Shown piece by piece: positions 44,642-55,602 of a stretch of 64,000 nucleotides of DNA (position 1 is the first letter of the stretch; the number at the start of each line of letters is the position of its first letter). The position numbers and the translations under genes are program-made. Source of the stretch: Rhodospirillum centenum SW. GTDB lineage: Bacteria > Pseudomonadota > Alphaproteobacteria > Azospirillales > Azospirillaceae. The stretch is from positions 3,593,501 through 3,657,500 of the forward strand of contig NC_011420.2 in assembly GCF_000016185.1 (NCBI RefSeq), given 5' to 3'. The notes beneath the pieces are model-generated. The model was not told where the DNA came from and made no database searches. It saw only the letters and a program-made list of their open reading frames with translations.

Positions 44642-46855
44642 TCAGAAGCGCACCTCCACCGTGCCGGTGATGGTGCGTGGCGGGCCGTAGAAGGCGGTGA
44701 TGGAGTCGCCGTAGAGCGCGCCCGGGAAGCTGTAGCCGCCCACCTTGTACTCCTTGTCCGTCAGGTTGCGGCCGTGCAGCCCCACCCGCCAGCGCTCGTC
44801 GTCGGAGGTCCAGACGATGGAGGCGTCGAACAGGGTGTAGGCGTCCTGGTCCAGCAGCGGGCTGGGGATCTCGAACATGCTGGCGTCGTCGCGGAAGGCG
44901 GCGGACCCGCTGAAGGTCAGCGACCCGCGCTCGCCCATGTCGTGCAGGTAGGTCAGGATCACGGCCGCGTTCCATTCCGGCGTGTTCTGGAAAACGCGCT
45001 GGTCGGACACGTCCACGAACTGGCCGGTGGTGATGTCGTAGGTCAGGAACTCGTCGAACTCGGCATGGGTGTAGCCCAGCACGAAGCTGGCCGAGAGCGC
45101 ATCGGTGACCGAGAGGTTGCCCTCCGCCTCGAAGCCGTAGATCTCGGAGCTGCCGACATTGTCCACGAAGCTGGCGATGCCGGATGTGGCCGGGACCTGG
45201 GTCGTGATCTGCTGCCCGTCATACTTGGAATAGAAGCCGGCGAGGTTCAGGGTCAGCCGCTCGAAATACTGGCCCTTCAGGCCGATCTCGTAGCTGTCCA
45301 CCGTCTCCGGATCGTAGCCGTTGACCGTGTTCGGCGTCAGCACGGCGTCGCCGCGCATGTCGAAGCCGCCCGACTTGAAGCCCCGGCTGTAGGAGGCATA
45401 GGCCGTCAGGTCCGCGGTCGGCTGCCAGGTCAGGCTGAAGCGGGGGGTGAACTCGTCGAAGTCGCGGTCGTTCGTGTAGTCCGTGCGGATCAGCGCCGGC
45501 GGCTGCGCGATGCCGCCGAATTCGGGGCTGCGGATGCCGGCATAGTTGGCGCGGAAGACGGTGCCTTCCTTCTCGTCCAGCGTGTAGCGCAGCCCGACGG
45601 AGGCGGAGAGCTGGTCGGTCAGGTCGAAGCTGACATCGGCGAAGGCGGCGTAGCTCTCCGTCTTCACCTCGCCTGCGGTCAGGATGGTCAGGCCCAGATT
45701 GCCCAGCACCGTGTCGAAGGCGCCCGAGGCGTTGGCGTCCAGGTAATAGAGCCCGAACACCCCCTGCCAGCCGGCTCCCTGGTAGAGAAGCTGGAGTTCC
45801 TGGCTGAACTGGTCGTCCTTGTAGAAGGCGGGCACGTCCAGGATCGGGCCGGGCGTGCTGTCGAAGTCGATCAGCGTGTCGGTGTCGCCCTGGCGGTAGG
45901 CGGTGATGGACTTCAGCGTGATCGTGTCCGTCGCCTGCCACTCGCCCAGCAGCGACAGGCCGTCATTCTTGACGCTGTTGTCGTCGCCGGCGCCGGCGCG
46001 GGTGTCGAACACGTCGTCCAGCACGGGGGCGGAGCCGCCGGGCAGGGGCGTCAGGCGGTGGCCGTGCTTGGCGTTGGAACCGTCCTCCGTCCGGTCGTAG
46101 GACAGGCGGAAGAAGGTCGTCTCGGTCGGCGTCAGCTCCAGCGCCAGCCGGCCGGCGCCCACGTCCTTGTCGTAGTGGTCGGCCCCGCTGAACAGGTTCT
46201 CGCCGTAGCCGTCGCGGGTGTAGAGCGCGAAGGCGCCGCCGATGGACAGCTTGTTCTCCACCAGCGGCAGCCCGCCCGAGACGATCAGGTCGCGCTGGCC
46301 GTCGGTGCCGATGTTGGTCTTGAGGCGCAGCTCGCTCTCGTTGCCGATGCGCCGGGTCACGTATTTCACGGCGCCGCCGATGGTGTTGCGGCCGTAGAGC
46401 GTGCCCTGCGGCCCGCGCAGCACCTCGATCCGCTCGATGTCGAAGATGTCCAGCACGGCGCCCTGGGGGCGGGCGACATAGACATCGTCCACATAGAGCC
46501 CCACGCCCGGCTCGAAGCCCCACAGCGGGTCCTGCTGGCCGACGCCGCGGATGAAGGCGATCAGGGTGGAGTTTGAGCCGCGCGCCACCTGGAGCGTCAT
46601 GTTGGGGGTGGTGCGCTGCAGTCCGGTGATGTCCGGCACGCCGCGCAGGTCCAGCGTCTCACCCGTGAAGGCGGAGACGGAGACCGGCACGTCCTGCAAG
46701 GATTCCTCGCGGCGCCGGGCGGTGACGACGATCTCCTCCACCGGGCCGGCGCGGGGCGCCGTCCGGCCCGTCTGGGCGGCGGCCGGCTGGTGCAGGCCGG
46801 CGACGGCGGTGGTGGCGAACAGCAGTCCCGTCAGGGTTCTCCGCAGCATGGTCAT
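44642..46855 (-). CDS. TonB-dependent outer membrane receptor
   Basis: A 737-residue receptor. A signal peptide (TLTGLLFATTAVAGLHQPAAAQ) precedes a TonB-box-like VEEIVVTARRREESLQDVP and the plug (VFNMTLQ-like GLQRTTPNMTLQVARG, IEVLRGPQGTLYGRNTIGG). The barrel ends in GTVEVRF with the expected terminal Phe. It lacks a siderophore signature and clusters with acyl-CoA catabolic genes, so it more likely takes up an organic substrate. ATG 46855 has AGGAAGGG upstream. Confidence 0.92.
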   Translation of the reverse strand: MTMLRRTLTGLLFATTAVAGLHQPAAAQTGRTAPRAGPVEEIVVTARRREESLQDVPVSVSAFTGETLDLRGVPDITGLQRTTPNMTLQVARGSNSTLIAFIRGVGQQDPLWGFEPGVGLYVDDVYVARPQGAVLDIFDIERIEVLRGPQGTLYGRNTIGGAVKYVTRRIGNESELRLKTNIGTDGQRDLIVSGGLPLVENKLSIGGAFALYTRDGYGENLFSGADHYDKDVGAGRLALELTPTETTFFRLSYDRTEDGSNAKHGHRLTPLPGGSAPVLDDVFDTRAGAGDDNSVKNDGLSLLGEWQATDTITLKSITAYRQGDTDTLIDFDSTPGPILDVPAFYKDDQFSQELQLLYQGAGWQGVFGLYYLDANASGAFDTVLGNLGLTILTAGEVKTESYAAFADVSFDLTDQLSASVGLRYTLDEKEGTVFRANYAGIRSPEFGGIAQPPALIRTDYTNDRDFDEFTPRFSLTWQPTADLTAYASYSRGFKSGGFDMRGDAVLTPNTVNGYDPETVDSYEIGLKGQYFERLTLNLAGFYSKYDGQQITTQVPATSGIASFVDNVGSSEIYGFEAEGNLSVTDALSASFVLGYTHAEFDEFLTYDITTGQFVDVSDQRVFQNTPEWNAAVILTYLHDMGERGSLTFSGSAAFRDDASMFEIPSPLLDQDAYTLFDASIVWTSDDERWRVGLHGRNLTDKEYKVGGYSFPGALYGDSITAFYGPPRTITGTVEVRF

Positions 46856-46889
46856 TGGGCGTCCCTTCCTGTTGGGCGCGGGTCTTTCG

Positions 46890-47741
46890 TCAGCCCGCGC
46901 GTTGTGAGCCGCGGAGGGGCAGCCCCGCGGCGAAGTCCCGGATGGTGCGGTTGAAAAGCTCCGGCTCCTCCAGATGCGGCGCATGGCCGGAGCGGGCGAA
47001 CGCCACCCGCCGCGCGCCCGCCCCCAGCGCCGCCTCCAGCCAGTCGGCGGTCTCCGGCGGGTAGAGCCGGCTCAGCGCGCCGGAGGCGATCAGCGTGGGC
47101 AGGGTCGGCCCGGGCAGGTGCGCGCGGAAATCCTGCGCGGTCAGCGATCCCCACAGCGCCGCCATGGCAGCGGGGTCGTTGTCGCGGATCTGCGCCGCGG
47201 CCCAGGCGGTCAGGTCGGCGCGCTCGGCCTCCAGCCCGGCGGCGAACAGCCGCCGCGCCACCCGCGGCACCAGGGCCGGCCAGTCGGCGGCCATGGCCTC
47301 CAGCACCTGGGCGGTGGGCCGGCGGGACTGGCTGCCCGGCAGGCCGAGCGTCCAGCCGTCGCCGTTCAGCACGCGGGGAGCCATGTCCACCACCACCATC
47401 CCGGCGAGGCGGGGGGCGGCCCCGTCCAGCAGCGCCCGCCACAGCACCATGGCGCCCATCGACCAGCCGACGGCCAGCGCATCCTCCAGTCCCAGCGCAT
47501 CCAGCAGGGTGCGCAGGTCGTCGGCCAGTTGCTCGATGGTGGGGCGCTCCGCCGGCCGGCGCGAGCGGCCGTGGCCGCGCAGATCCACCGCGATCACCCG
47601 GAAGCCGTCCACCAGCCCGGCGCGCTGCGGCCCGAAGAAGCCGGCATGCGTGGCCCAGCCGTGCAGCAGCAGCAGCGGCCTGCCGCTGCCGCTGTCGTCG
47701 AAAGCGATGCGTGCGCCGTCGCCGGCGACGATCTCACCCAT
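46890..47741 (-). CDS. Alpha/beta hydrolase
   Basis: A 283-residue hydrolase. Oxyanion motif LLLLHGWATHAGFF, nucleophile elbow AVGWSMGAMVLW (Ser), and C-terminal His in ARSGHAPHLEEPELFN form the triad with an Asp not clearly placed. The pattern resembles BioH-like carboxylesterases or ester/lactone hydrolases. It precedes the TonB receptor gene on the same strand and diverges from a TetR gene. ATG 47741 has GGGAGG upstream. Confidence 0.85.
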   Translation of the reverse strand: MGEIVAGDGARIAFDDSGSGRPLLLLHGWATHAGFFGPQRAGLVDGFRVIAVDLRGHGRSRRPAERPTIEQLADDLRTLLDALGLEDALAVGWSMGAMVLWRALLDGAAPRLAGMVVVDMAPRVLNGDGWTLGLPGSQSRRPTAQVLEAMAADWPALVPRVARRLFAAGLEAERADLTAWAAAQIRDNDPAAMAALWGSLTAQDFRAHLPGPTLPTLIASGALSRLYPPETADWLEAALGAGARRVAFARSGHAPHLEEPELFNRTIRDFAAGLPLRGSQRAG

Positions 47742-47852
47742 GGGCGCCTGCCTCCCCTGACCGTCCGTCTCCGGCGGTGCGGGCACCGCGGGCGGAGGGC
47801 TTCCCTGCAGGAACTGCTTGTGCATTTTCCCCATGCTTGCGACAAACTGAAA

Positions 47853-47875
47853 CCTGAGTCAATGTTCAAGTCAGG
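47853..47875. promoter_or_regulatory. Putative TetR operator between divergent genes
   Basis: Arms CCTGA (47853-47857) and TCAGG (47871-47875) flank an AT-richer core with TCAA and TTCAA. It lies in the 152-base divergent gap just before the TetR gene at 47894, where autoregulatory operators are usual. Confidence 0.4.
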
Positions 47876-47893
47876 GAGCCGGAGGGGGCACGG

Positions 47894-48652
47894 GTGCGGT
47901 CACAGGGAACGGCACGGGGCGCGGCGCAGGCCAGGGCGCAAGGTACGACGCAAGGTACGGCGCAGGGGGGGGCGGCACCGGACAGGCCCGCGGCGGCGCT
48001 GCGGGGCACGGACCAGGACGCGGCGGCCGGCAAGGCCCCCCGGACCGAGCGCGGCAAGCGCACCTTGCAGCGCCTTCTTGACGCCGCGGCGCAGGAGTTC
48101 GGGGAGCGCGGCTACCACGAGGCGTCGATCAGCGGGATCACGCAGCGGGCCGGGGCGGCGCTGGGCAGCTTCTACACCTACTTCGACAGCAAGGAGCAGA
48201 TCTTCCGCGCCCTGGTCGGCCACATGGGCCGGTTGACCCGCCGCCGCATCGCCGAGAAGGTGGCCCGCGCGCCGGACCGGCTGACGGCGGAGCGGCTGGG
48301 GATCGAGGCCTTCATCGAGTTCGCGCGCAGCCACAAGGACCTGTACCGCATCATCATGGAGGCGCAGTTCGTCGCGGAGGACGCCTACCGCGACTACTAC
48401 GCCTCCTTCGCCGAGGCGTACCGCAGCAACCTTGCCCATGCCGCCGATGCCGGGGAGATCCGGCCCGGCCCGGCGGAGGAACGGGCCTGGGCCCTGATCG
48501 GGATGAGCGTCTTCCTGGGCCTGCGCTACGGGGTGTGGAGCCAGGACCGCTCCCCGGCGGAGATCGCGGCCGCCGCGGCGGAGATCATCTCCCACGGGCT
48601 CGCGCCCGCGGGCGGGGACAGCGGCCCCGGCGGAGGAACGCCGACGGACTGA
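47894..48652 (+). CDS. TetR family transcriptional regulator
   Basis: A 252-residue repressor-type protein. After a 50-residue Gln/Ala/Gly-rich tail comes the HTH: LLDAAAQEFGERGYHEASIS, GITQRAGAALGSFYTYFDSK. The ligand domain is all-helical. GTG 47894 has GGAGGGGG upstream. It heads a plus-strand unit with an acyl-CoA ligase and a MaoC protein and faces the alpha/beta hydrolase and TonB receptor genes, so it probably responds to an acyl-CoA or the free acid. Confidence 0.88.
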   Translation: MRSQGTARGAAQARAQGTTQGTAQGGAAPDRPAAALRGTDQDAAAGKAPRTERGKRTLQRLLDAAAQEFGERGYHEASISGITQRAGAALGSFYTYFDSKEQIFRALVGHMGRLTRRRIAEKVARAPDRLTAERLGIEAFIEFARSHKDLYRIIMEAQFVAEDAYRDYYASFAEAYRSNLAHAADAGEIRPGPAEERAWALIGMSVFLGLRYGVWSQDRSPAEIAAAAAEIISHGLAPAGGDSGPGGGTPTD

Positions 48653-48701
48653 GGCGGACGGAAAAGGACGCCCGCAAAGGGCGCCGGAACGGGGGAAACG
48701 C

Positions 48702-50213
48702 ATGACGCTGGATCTGTTCGACATCACGGCGAAACGCGCCGCCCTGCGGCCGGACCGCTGTGCGCTGGAGGAGCTGGAGACCGGCTTCCGCCTGACCTAC
48801 CGCGGGCTGGAGGACCGCTGCGCCCGCGCCGCGGCCGTGCTGGCGGATGAGGGGGTGGGGGAGGGCGACCGGGTGGCGGTGCTCTGCCGCAACCGCATCG
48901 ACTTCTTCGTGCTGCTGTTCGCCGTGGCGAAGCTGGGCGCCATCCTGGTGCCGCTGAACTGGCGGATGCCGGCGGCGGAACTGAAGCCGTTGCTGGCCGA
49001 CTGCACGCCCCGGCGCGTCGTCGCCGGACAGGAGGACATGGCCACGGCCGCCGCCGCGTCCGGCACGCCGCCGTTGGGGCTGGACGATCCCGGCCCGCAC
49101 GGCTTCGCGGCCCGGCTGGCCGCCGCCGTCCCGCATCCGGGCCGGGAGCGCTGGCCGGGCGGGCAGGTCTGGTATCTGATCTACACCTCCGGCACGACCG
49201 GGCGGCCGAAGGCGGTGATCTACACCTACGCCATGGCCCTGGTGAACTATGTGAACATCGGGCAGGCCATCGACCTGCGCGGCGACGACCGCACGCTGAA
49301 CTTCCTGCCGCTGTTCCATACGGCCGGCATCAACCTGCACACGCTGCCGACCCTGATCGCCGGCGGCACGGTGATGATCCTGCCGGGCTTCGACGCCGAT
49401 GCGATGATCGGGCTGCTGGCCGCGGGGCGGCTGGACACCTTCTTCGGTGTGCCGGCGGTCTACCAGCAGCTCGGCCTGCATCCCGCCTTCGACACGGTGG
49501 ACCCGGCCCGGGTGCGGAGCTGGGGCTGCGGCGGCGCGCCCCTGCCCGACGCCCTGGCGGAGCGCTTCTTCGCCCGTGGCGTCCGGGTCTGCAACGGCAT
49601 GGGCATGACGGAGACGGGGCCGACCGCCTTCCTGGTCGATCCGGCCGACGCCCCGCGCAAGATCGGCAGCGTCGGCAAGCCCCAGCTTCTCTGCGCGGTC
49701 CGCATCGTCGGACCGGACGGGCGCGACGTGCCGCCGGGGGAGACGGGGGAGCTGTGGTTCTCCGGACCCGGCGTCACGCCCGGCTACTGGAACCGGCCGG
49801 ACGCCACGGCGGCGGCCTTCGCGCCGGGCGGCTGGCTGCGCTCGGGCGACCTCGCCCGCTGCGATGCCGACGGCTACTACTACATCGTCGGACGGCTGAA
49901 GGAGATGTTCATCTCCGGCGGGGAGAACGTCTATCCGGCGGAGGTGGAGAACGTGCTGGTCCGCCACCCCGCCGTGCTGGAGGCCGCCGTCACCGGCGTG
50001 CCCGACGACCGCTGGGGCGAGGTCGGCCGCGCCTTCCTGATGCTCCGGCCGGGCTGCGCGCCGCCCGATCCGGGGGACCTCGCGGCGTGGTGCCGCGAGC
50101 GGCTGGCCGCCTACAAGGTGCCGAAGAGCTTCGTCTTCCTTGACGACTTCCCCCGCACCGCGGCGGGCAAGGTCCAGAAGCACCGGCTGCACGACGCGGG
50201 AGGAAAGTCATGA
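48702..50213 (+). CDS. Acyl-CoA synthetase (AMP-dependent ligase)
   Basis: A 503-residue adenylate-forming ligase. YTSGTTGRPKAVIYTY is the ATP loop; LPLFHTAGINLHTLP, GMGMTETGPTAFLVD, WLRSGDLARCDADGYYYIVGR and the catalytic Lys in FPRTAAGKVQKHRL are intact. It follows the TetR gene by 49 bases and overlaps the MaoC gene by four (ATGA). The substrate is unknown; context suggests a medium-chain or branched acid. Confidence 0.92.
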   Translation: MTLDLFDITAKRAALRPDRCALEELETGFRLTYRGLEDRCARAAAVLADEGVGEGDRVAVLCRNRIDFFVLLFAVAKLGAILVPLNWRMPAAELKPLLADCTPRRVVAGQEDMATAAAASGTPPLGLDDPGPHGFAARLAAAVPHPGRERWPGGQVWYLIYTSGTTGRPKAVIYTYAMALVNYVNIGQAIDLRGDDRTLNFLPLFHTAGINLHTLPTLIAGGTVMILPGFDADAMIGLLAAGRLDTFFGVPAVYQQLGLHPAFDTVDPARVRSWGCGGAPLPDALAERFFARGVRVCNGMGMTETGPTAFLVDPADAPRKIGSVGKPQLLCAVRIVGPDGRDVPPGETGELWFSGPGVTPGYWNRPDATAAAFAPGGWLRSGDLARCDADGYYYIVGRLKEMFISGGENVYPAEVENVLVRHPAVLEAAVTGVPDDRWGEVGRAFLMLRPGCAPPDPGDLAAWCRERLAAYKVPKSFVFLDDFPRTAAGKVQKHRLHDAGGKS

Positions 50214-51004
50214 CGGCACTGACGGCTTCGGCGGTCCTGGACCGCACCCTGACCCAGGCGGAGTTCGACCGCTTCGCCCGCCTCTCCGGCGACGACAACC
50301 CGATCCATGTGGACCCGGACTTCGCGGCCCGCACCCGCTTCGGCCGGACCGTGGCGCACGGGGTCCTGCTCTGTTCCATCCTGCGCGGGCTGGCCGACCG
50401 GATCGCGCCCGGCGCGCGGCAGCTTTCCCAGGCCGTGCGCTTCCCCGCCCCCACCTACGCCGGCGAGCCGATGCGGTTCGAGGCATGGCAGGATCCGGCC
50501 GGGCCGGCGGGGGCCGGCATTCCCGTCAACCTCCGGGTCAGCCGGATCGCGGACGGCACCGTCACCTGCGACGGGACCTGTATCCTCGACCCGGACGGAC
50601 GCGCCGGCGCCCCCCCGCCGCCGGACACGCTTGCGCCGGCCACGGCCACGGCGGCGGAGATGACGCGCCGTTTCGGCGCGGCCGACGTGGCGGACTGGCT
50701 CGCCCTGGGTGGGGCGGCCCCGTCGGGCGGGGTGCCGGAACCGCTGATCGGGGCGCTGTTCTCCTGCCTGCTGGGCGTCCGGCTGCCGGGGCTGGGCACC
50801 AACTACCTGAAGCAGGAGACCCTGTTCCACGCCTCCGCCCCGCTGGAGGAGGCGCTGACCGCCCGCGTCGCCGTCACCCGCGTGCGGCCGGAGAAGGCGC
50901 TGGTCGATCTGGAGACGACCTGCCGCACGGCGGACGGAACCCTGGTCGCCAGCGGCCGCGCCCTGGTCTATGTCGGGGACGTGGCCGACCCTCCGCGCGC
51001 TTAG
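50210..51004 (+). CDS. MaoC-like (R)-hydratase, double hot-dog protein
   Basis: A 264-residue protein. The first hot-dog fold has the full hydratase motif, LSGDDNPIHVDPDFAARTRFG then VAHGVLLCS, with catalytic Asp and His. The second half looks like a hot-dog fold without that motif. Such proteins hydrate trans-2-enoyl-CoA to (R)-3-hydroxyacyl-CoA. Translationally coupled to the ligase. Ends 17 bases from the convergent BKACE gene. Confidence 0.85.
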   Translation: MTALTASAVLDRTLTQAEFDRFARLSGDDNPIHVDPDFAARTRFGRTVAHGVLLCSILRGLADRIAPGARQLSQAVRFPAPTYAGEPMRFEAWQDPAGPAGAGIPVNLRVSRIADGTVTCDGTCILDPDGRAGAPPPPDTLAPATATAAEMTRRFGAADVADWLALGGAAPSGGVPEPLIGALFSCLLGVRLPGLGTNYLKQETLFHASAPLEEALTARVAVTRVRPEKALVDLETTCRTADGTLVASGRALVYVGDVADPPRA

Positions 51005-51020
51005 GCCGGCCCCGTCCCGC

Positions 51021-51902
51021 TCAGGCAGCCGCCTGGACCGTCTTGCCGAGGCCCAGCAGTGCGCGCGCTTCGGCCGGGCTGGCGATCTCGCGGCCGGCCT
51101 CGCGCGCGATCCCGGCCAGCGCCTCGATCAGCCGGGCGTTGCTGTCCGCCCGCGCCCCGTCGGGCAGGTAGAAGGTATCCTCCAGCCCGGTGCGCAGGTG
51201 CCCGCCCAGCTCGGCGGAGCGGCGGTGGACCGGCCAGATCTCCTGCCGCCCGATCAGCGTCGTCTGCCAGGGCGAGCCGTCGGCGATGTAGCGGGTCAGG
51301 ACCGGCAGCAGGTCCGCGTCCGCCGGCATGCCCGACGCGACGCCCATGACGAAGTTGTACTGCGGCCGGCCGCGGACCATGCCGGTCTGGCGGTAAAGCT
51401 CCACGGAGCGGACGATGCCCACGTCGAAGCACTCGAACTCCGGCACCGAGCCGATCTCGTAGATCACGTCCAGATAGCCCTGCACCTTCTCCACCGGGTT
51501 GTCGAACACCATCGGCGGCCAGGCCCAGCGCCCGTCGGACGTGGCCTTGAGGTAGTTCAGCGTGCCGGCGTTGGCGGCGGAGATCTCCGGCCGCACCGCC
51601 CGCAGGCAGGAGAGGGGGCCGGCGATGTCCGGCCCGACATGGCCGCTGGTGGAGTTGATGATGAGGTCCGGGCACTCCGCCCGGATCGCCTCCACCACCG
51701 CCGCGGCGACGGCCGGGTCCCAGCTCGGGAAGTGGCCCATGCCCGGCTCCTGCCGGCGGTAGTGGATATGGACGATGGCGGCCCCGGCGTCGCGCGCGCC
51801 GCGGGCCGCAGCGGCCATCTGTTCCGGCGTCACCGGGACGTTGAACCGCGTGGGGTCGGTCAGCACGCCGTTCAGGGCGGCGGTGAGAATCACCTTGCTC
51901 AT
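51021..51902 (-). CDS. Beta-keto acid cleavage enzyme (BKACE, DUF849)
   Basis: A 293-residue zinc TIM-barrel enzyme that reacts a beta-keto acid with acetyl-CoA to give acetoacetate and a new acyl-CoA. VILTAALNGVLTDP, the metal-binding AAIVHIHYRRQEP, IINSTSGHVGPD and FNFVMGVASGMPADADLL are the expected landmarks. Specificity varies widely in the family. Last gene of a seven-gene minus-strand operon. Confidence 0.88.
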   Translation of the reverse strand: MSKVILTAALNGVLTDPTRFNVPVTPEQMAAAARGARDAGAAIVHIHYRRQEPGMGHFPSWDPAVAAAVVEAIRAECPDLIINSTSGHVGPDIAGPLSCLRAVRPEISAANAGTLNYLKATSDGRWAWPPMVFDNPVEKVQGYLDVIYEIGSVPEFECFDVGIVRSVELYRQTGMVRGRPQYNFVMGVASGMPADADLLPVLTRYIADGSPWQTTLIGRQEIWPVHRRSAELGGHLRTGLEDTFYLPDGARADSNARLIEALAGIAREAGREIASPAEARALLGLGKTVQAAA

Positions 51903-51933
51903 GGCGCTCGCTCCTCTGTTCGGGCGGGGCGGT

Positions 51934-52797
51934 TCAGTCCTCGGCCAGCACGCGGGGCGTCACCGCCCGGTGGAAGCCGTCGAAGGCCGGGGCGGGCTTC
52001 GCCTTCGGCATCGGCCAGTTGGGCTTGACGTTGGGGGCGGCGCCGTCCACCCGCAGGGTGGAACCGGAGACGAAGGACGCCGCCGGCGACAGCAGGAAGA
52101 CGATGGCCGCCGACACCTCCGCCTCCAGGCCCAGCCGACCCAGCGGCACGCTGGCCGCCAGCGTGCGGATGGTGTCCTTCATGTGCGGCGGGTATTTGTC
52201 CATGCCGCTGGAGGCGATCCAGCCGGGGGCGACGGCGTTGACCCGGACATGGCAGGGCGCCCATTCCAGGGCCGCCGTCTCGGTGAAGTTGACCATGCCG
52301 GCGCGGGCGGCGCCGGAATGGCCCATGCCGGGCATGCCGTGCCACATGTCGGCGACGATGTTGACGATGCTGCCGCCGTTCTCCGCCATCCAGCGCAGGA
52401 AGCAGGCCTTCGCCATCAGGAAGCCGCCGGTGAGGTTGGTCTTCACCACCGCTTCCCAGCCCTTCAGGGAGATGGCGGCGAGCGGCGCGGGGAACTGGCC
52501 GCCGGCATTGTTGACCAGCCCGTCGATGCGGCCGAACCGTTCCAGCACGCGGCCGACCGTCTCCTCGACGGGGCCTTCCTCGCGGATGTCCAGCGGGAAG
52601 CAGGCGGCGCTGCCGCCATCCTCCGCGATCTCCGCCCGCACCGTCTCCAGCTTCTCCGGGTTGCGGCCGATCAGGGCGACGTCGGCCCCCAGCGCCGCCA
52701 GTTCGTGCGCCGTGCAGCGGCCGATGCCGCTGCCGCCGCCGGTGACGATGACGGTCTTGCCCGCGAACAGCCCGTCGCGGAAGACGGAACGGTACAT
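51934..52797 (-). CDS. Short-chain dehydrogenase/reductase
   Basis: A 287-residue SDR. Cofactor motif VTGGGSGIGRCTAHEL, NNAGGQFP, and a core where the usual YxxxK Tyr is not obvious: the expected region reads GHSGAARAGMVNF. Similar 2,4-dienoyl-CoA reductase-like SDRs (DECR/PDCR) also lack the Tyr and have the GHSxAAxA pattern, so a 2,4-dienoyl-CoA or enoyl-CoA reductase role is likely. Eleven bases downstream of the carboxylase alpha gene. Confidence 0.85.
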   Translation of the reverse strand: MYRSVFRDGLFAGKTVIVTGGGSGIGRCTAHELAALGADVALIGRNPEKLETVRAEIAEDGGSAACFPLDIREEGPVEETVGRVLERFGRIDGLVNNAGGQFPAPLAAISLKGWEAVVKTNLTGGFLMAKACFLRWMAENGGSIVNIVADMWHGMPGMGHSGAARAGMVNFTETAALEWAPCHVRVNAVAPGWIASSGMDKYPPHMKDTIRTLAASVPLGRLGLEAEVSAAIVFLLSPAASFVSGSTLRVDGAAPNVKPNWPMPKAKPAPAFDGFHRAVTPRVLAED

Positions 52798-52808
52798 GCG
52801 TTACCTCC

Positions 52809-54739
<1,931 letters not shown>

Positions 54740-54743
<4 letters not shown>

Positions 54744-55597
54744 CCCAGGTCCCCTCCGGCCACCGCCCAGGGGGCGGGCTTCTTCATCAGGAAGGCGGGC
54801 AGGCCCTTCTGCCCCTCGCCCAGCACGGCGTCGGCAAAGCTGTGGGCGGCACGGTCCAGCAGCGCCGGCAGGTCGCCCCGCTCCACCTCCAGCAGCAGCC
54901 GCTTCGTCGCCGCGACCGCACCGGGGGCGGACAGGCGCACCCCGTCCAGCACCTCGGCCAGCCGGGCCTCCAGCGCGTCGGCGCCTTCGACATGGTGCAG
55001 CAGCCCCAGCGCCTGGGCCTCCACCGCCTTCAGCCTGCCGCCGGTCAGCGCCAGCCGGCGCGCCTGTGGCAGGCCGATGCGGCGGACGACGAAGGGGGCG
55101 ATCTGCGCCGGCACCACGCCCAGGCGCACCTCCGGCATGCCGAAGCTGGCGTCGTCCCGGGCGATGGCGACGTCGGAGACGCAGGCGAGACCGAAGCCGC
55201 CGCCCATCGCCGCCCCCTCGATCACCGCGACCAGCACCTGCGGCACGGTCTCCGCCGCCTGGAGCATGGTGCCGAAGGCGCGGTTCATCGCGGCCAGGGC
55301 GGCGGCCGGATCGCTCCCGTCCTGACCGCCCCCTGGCCCGCTGCCCCCCGGCCCGCTGCCCCCCGGCCCGCTGCCCATGTCGCGCAGGTCGCCGCCGGCG
55401 CAGAAGGTGCCGCCGGCTCCGCGCAGCACGATGGCGCGCAGGCCGGTGTCGGCGGCGGCCGCCTCGAACACGGTCAGCAGTTCGGCCACCATGGCGCCGG
55501 ACATGGCGTTGCGGCTTTCCGGCCGGTTCAGGGTCACGTCCAGGCGCCAGCCGTGGCGGCGCACCAGCAGGGTCTGGAACTCGTCGGGCATGCTCAT
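54740..55597 (-). CDS. Enoyl-CoA hydratase (methylglutaconyl/isohexenylglutaconyl-CoA hydratase type)
   Basis: A 285-residue crotonase. VTLNRPESRNAMSGAM, LRGAGGTFCAGGDLRDM and AVIEGAAMGGGFGLACVSD are conserved. A GSGPGG triple repeat (about residues 76-92) forms an odd Gly/Pro loop right after the oxyanion motif. Position between carboxylase beta and alpha genes is the same as liuC and atuE, which hydrate the carboxylated product. Five bases from the upstream beta gene, ATGA overlap with alpha. Confidence 0.9.
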
Positions 55598-55602
55598 GTG
55601 CG

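Noticed and set aside
40227..44975. A 1,582-residue open frame on the minus strand across several genes
   Set aside because: Only its last 615 residues are a real protein (the acyl-CoA ligase). The rest reads through other genes in the wrong frame because GC-rich DNA has few stop codons.
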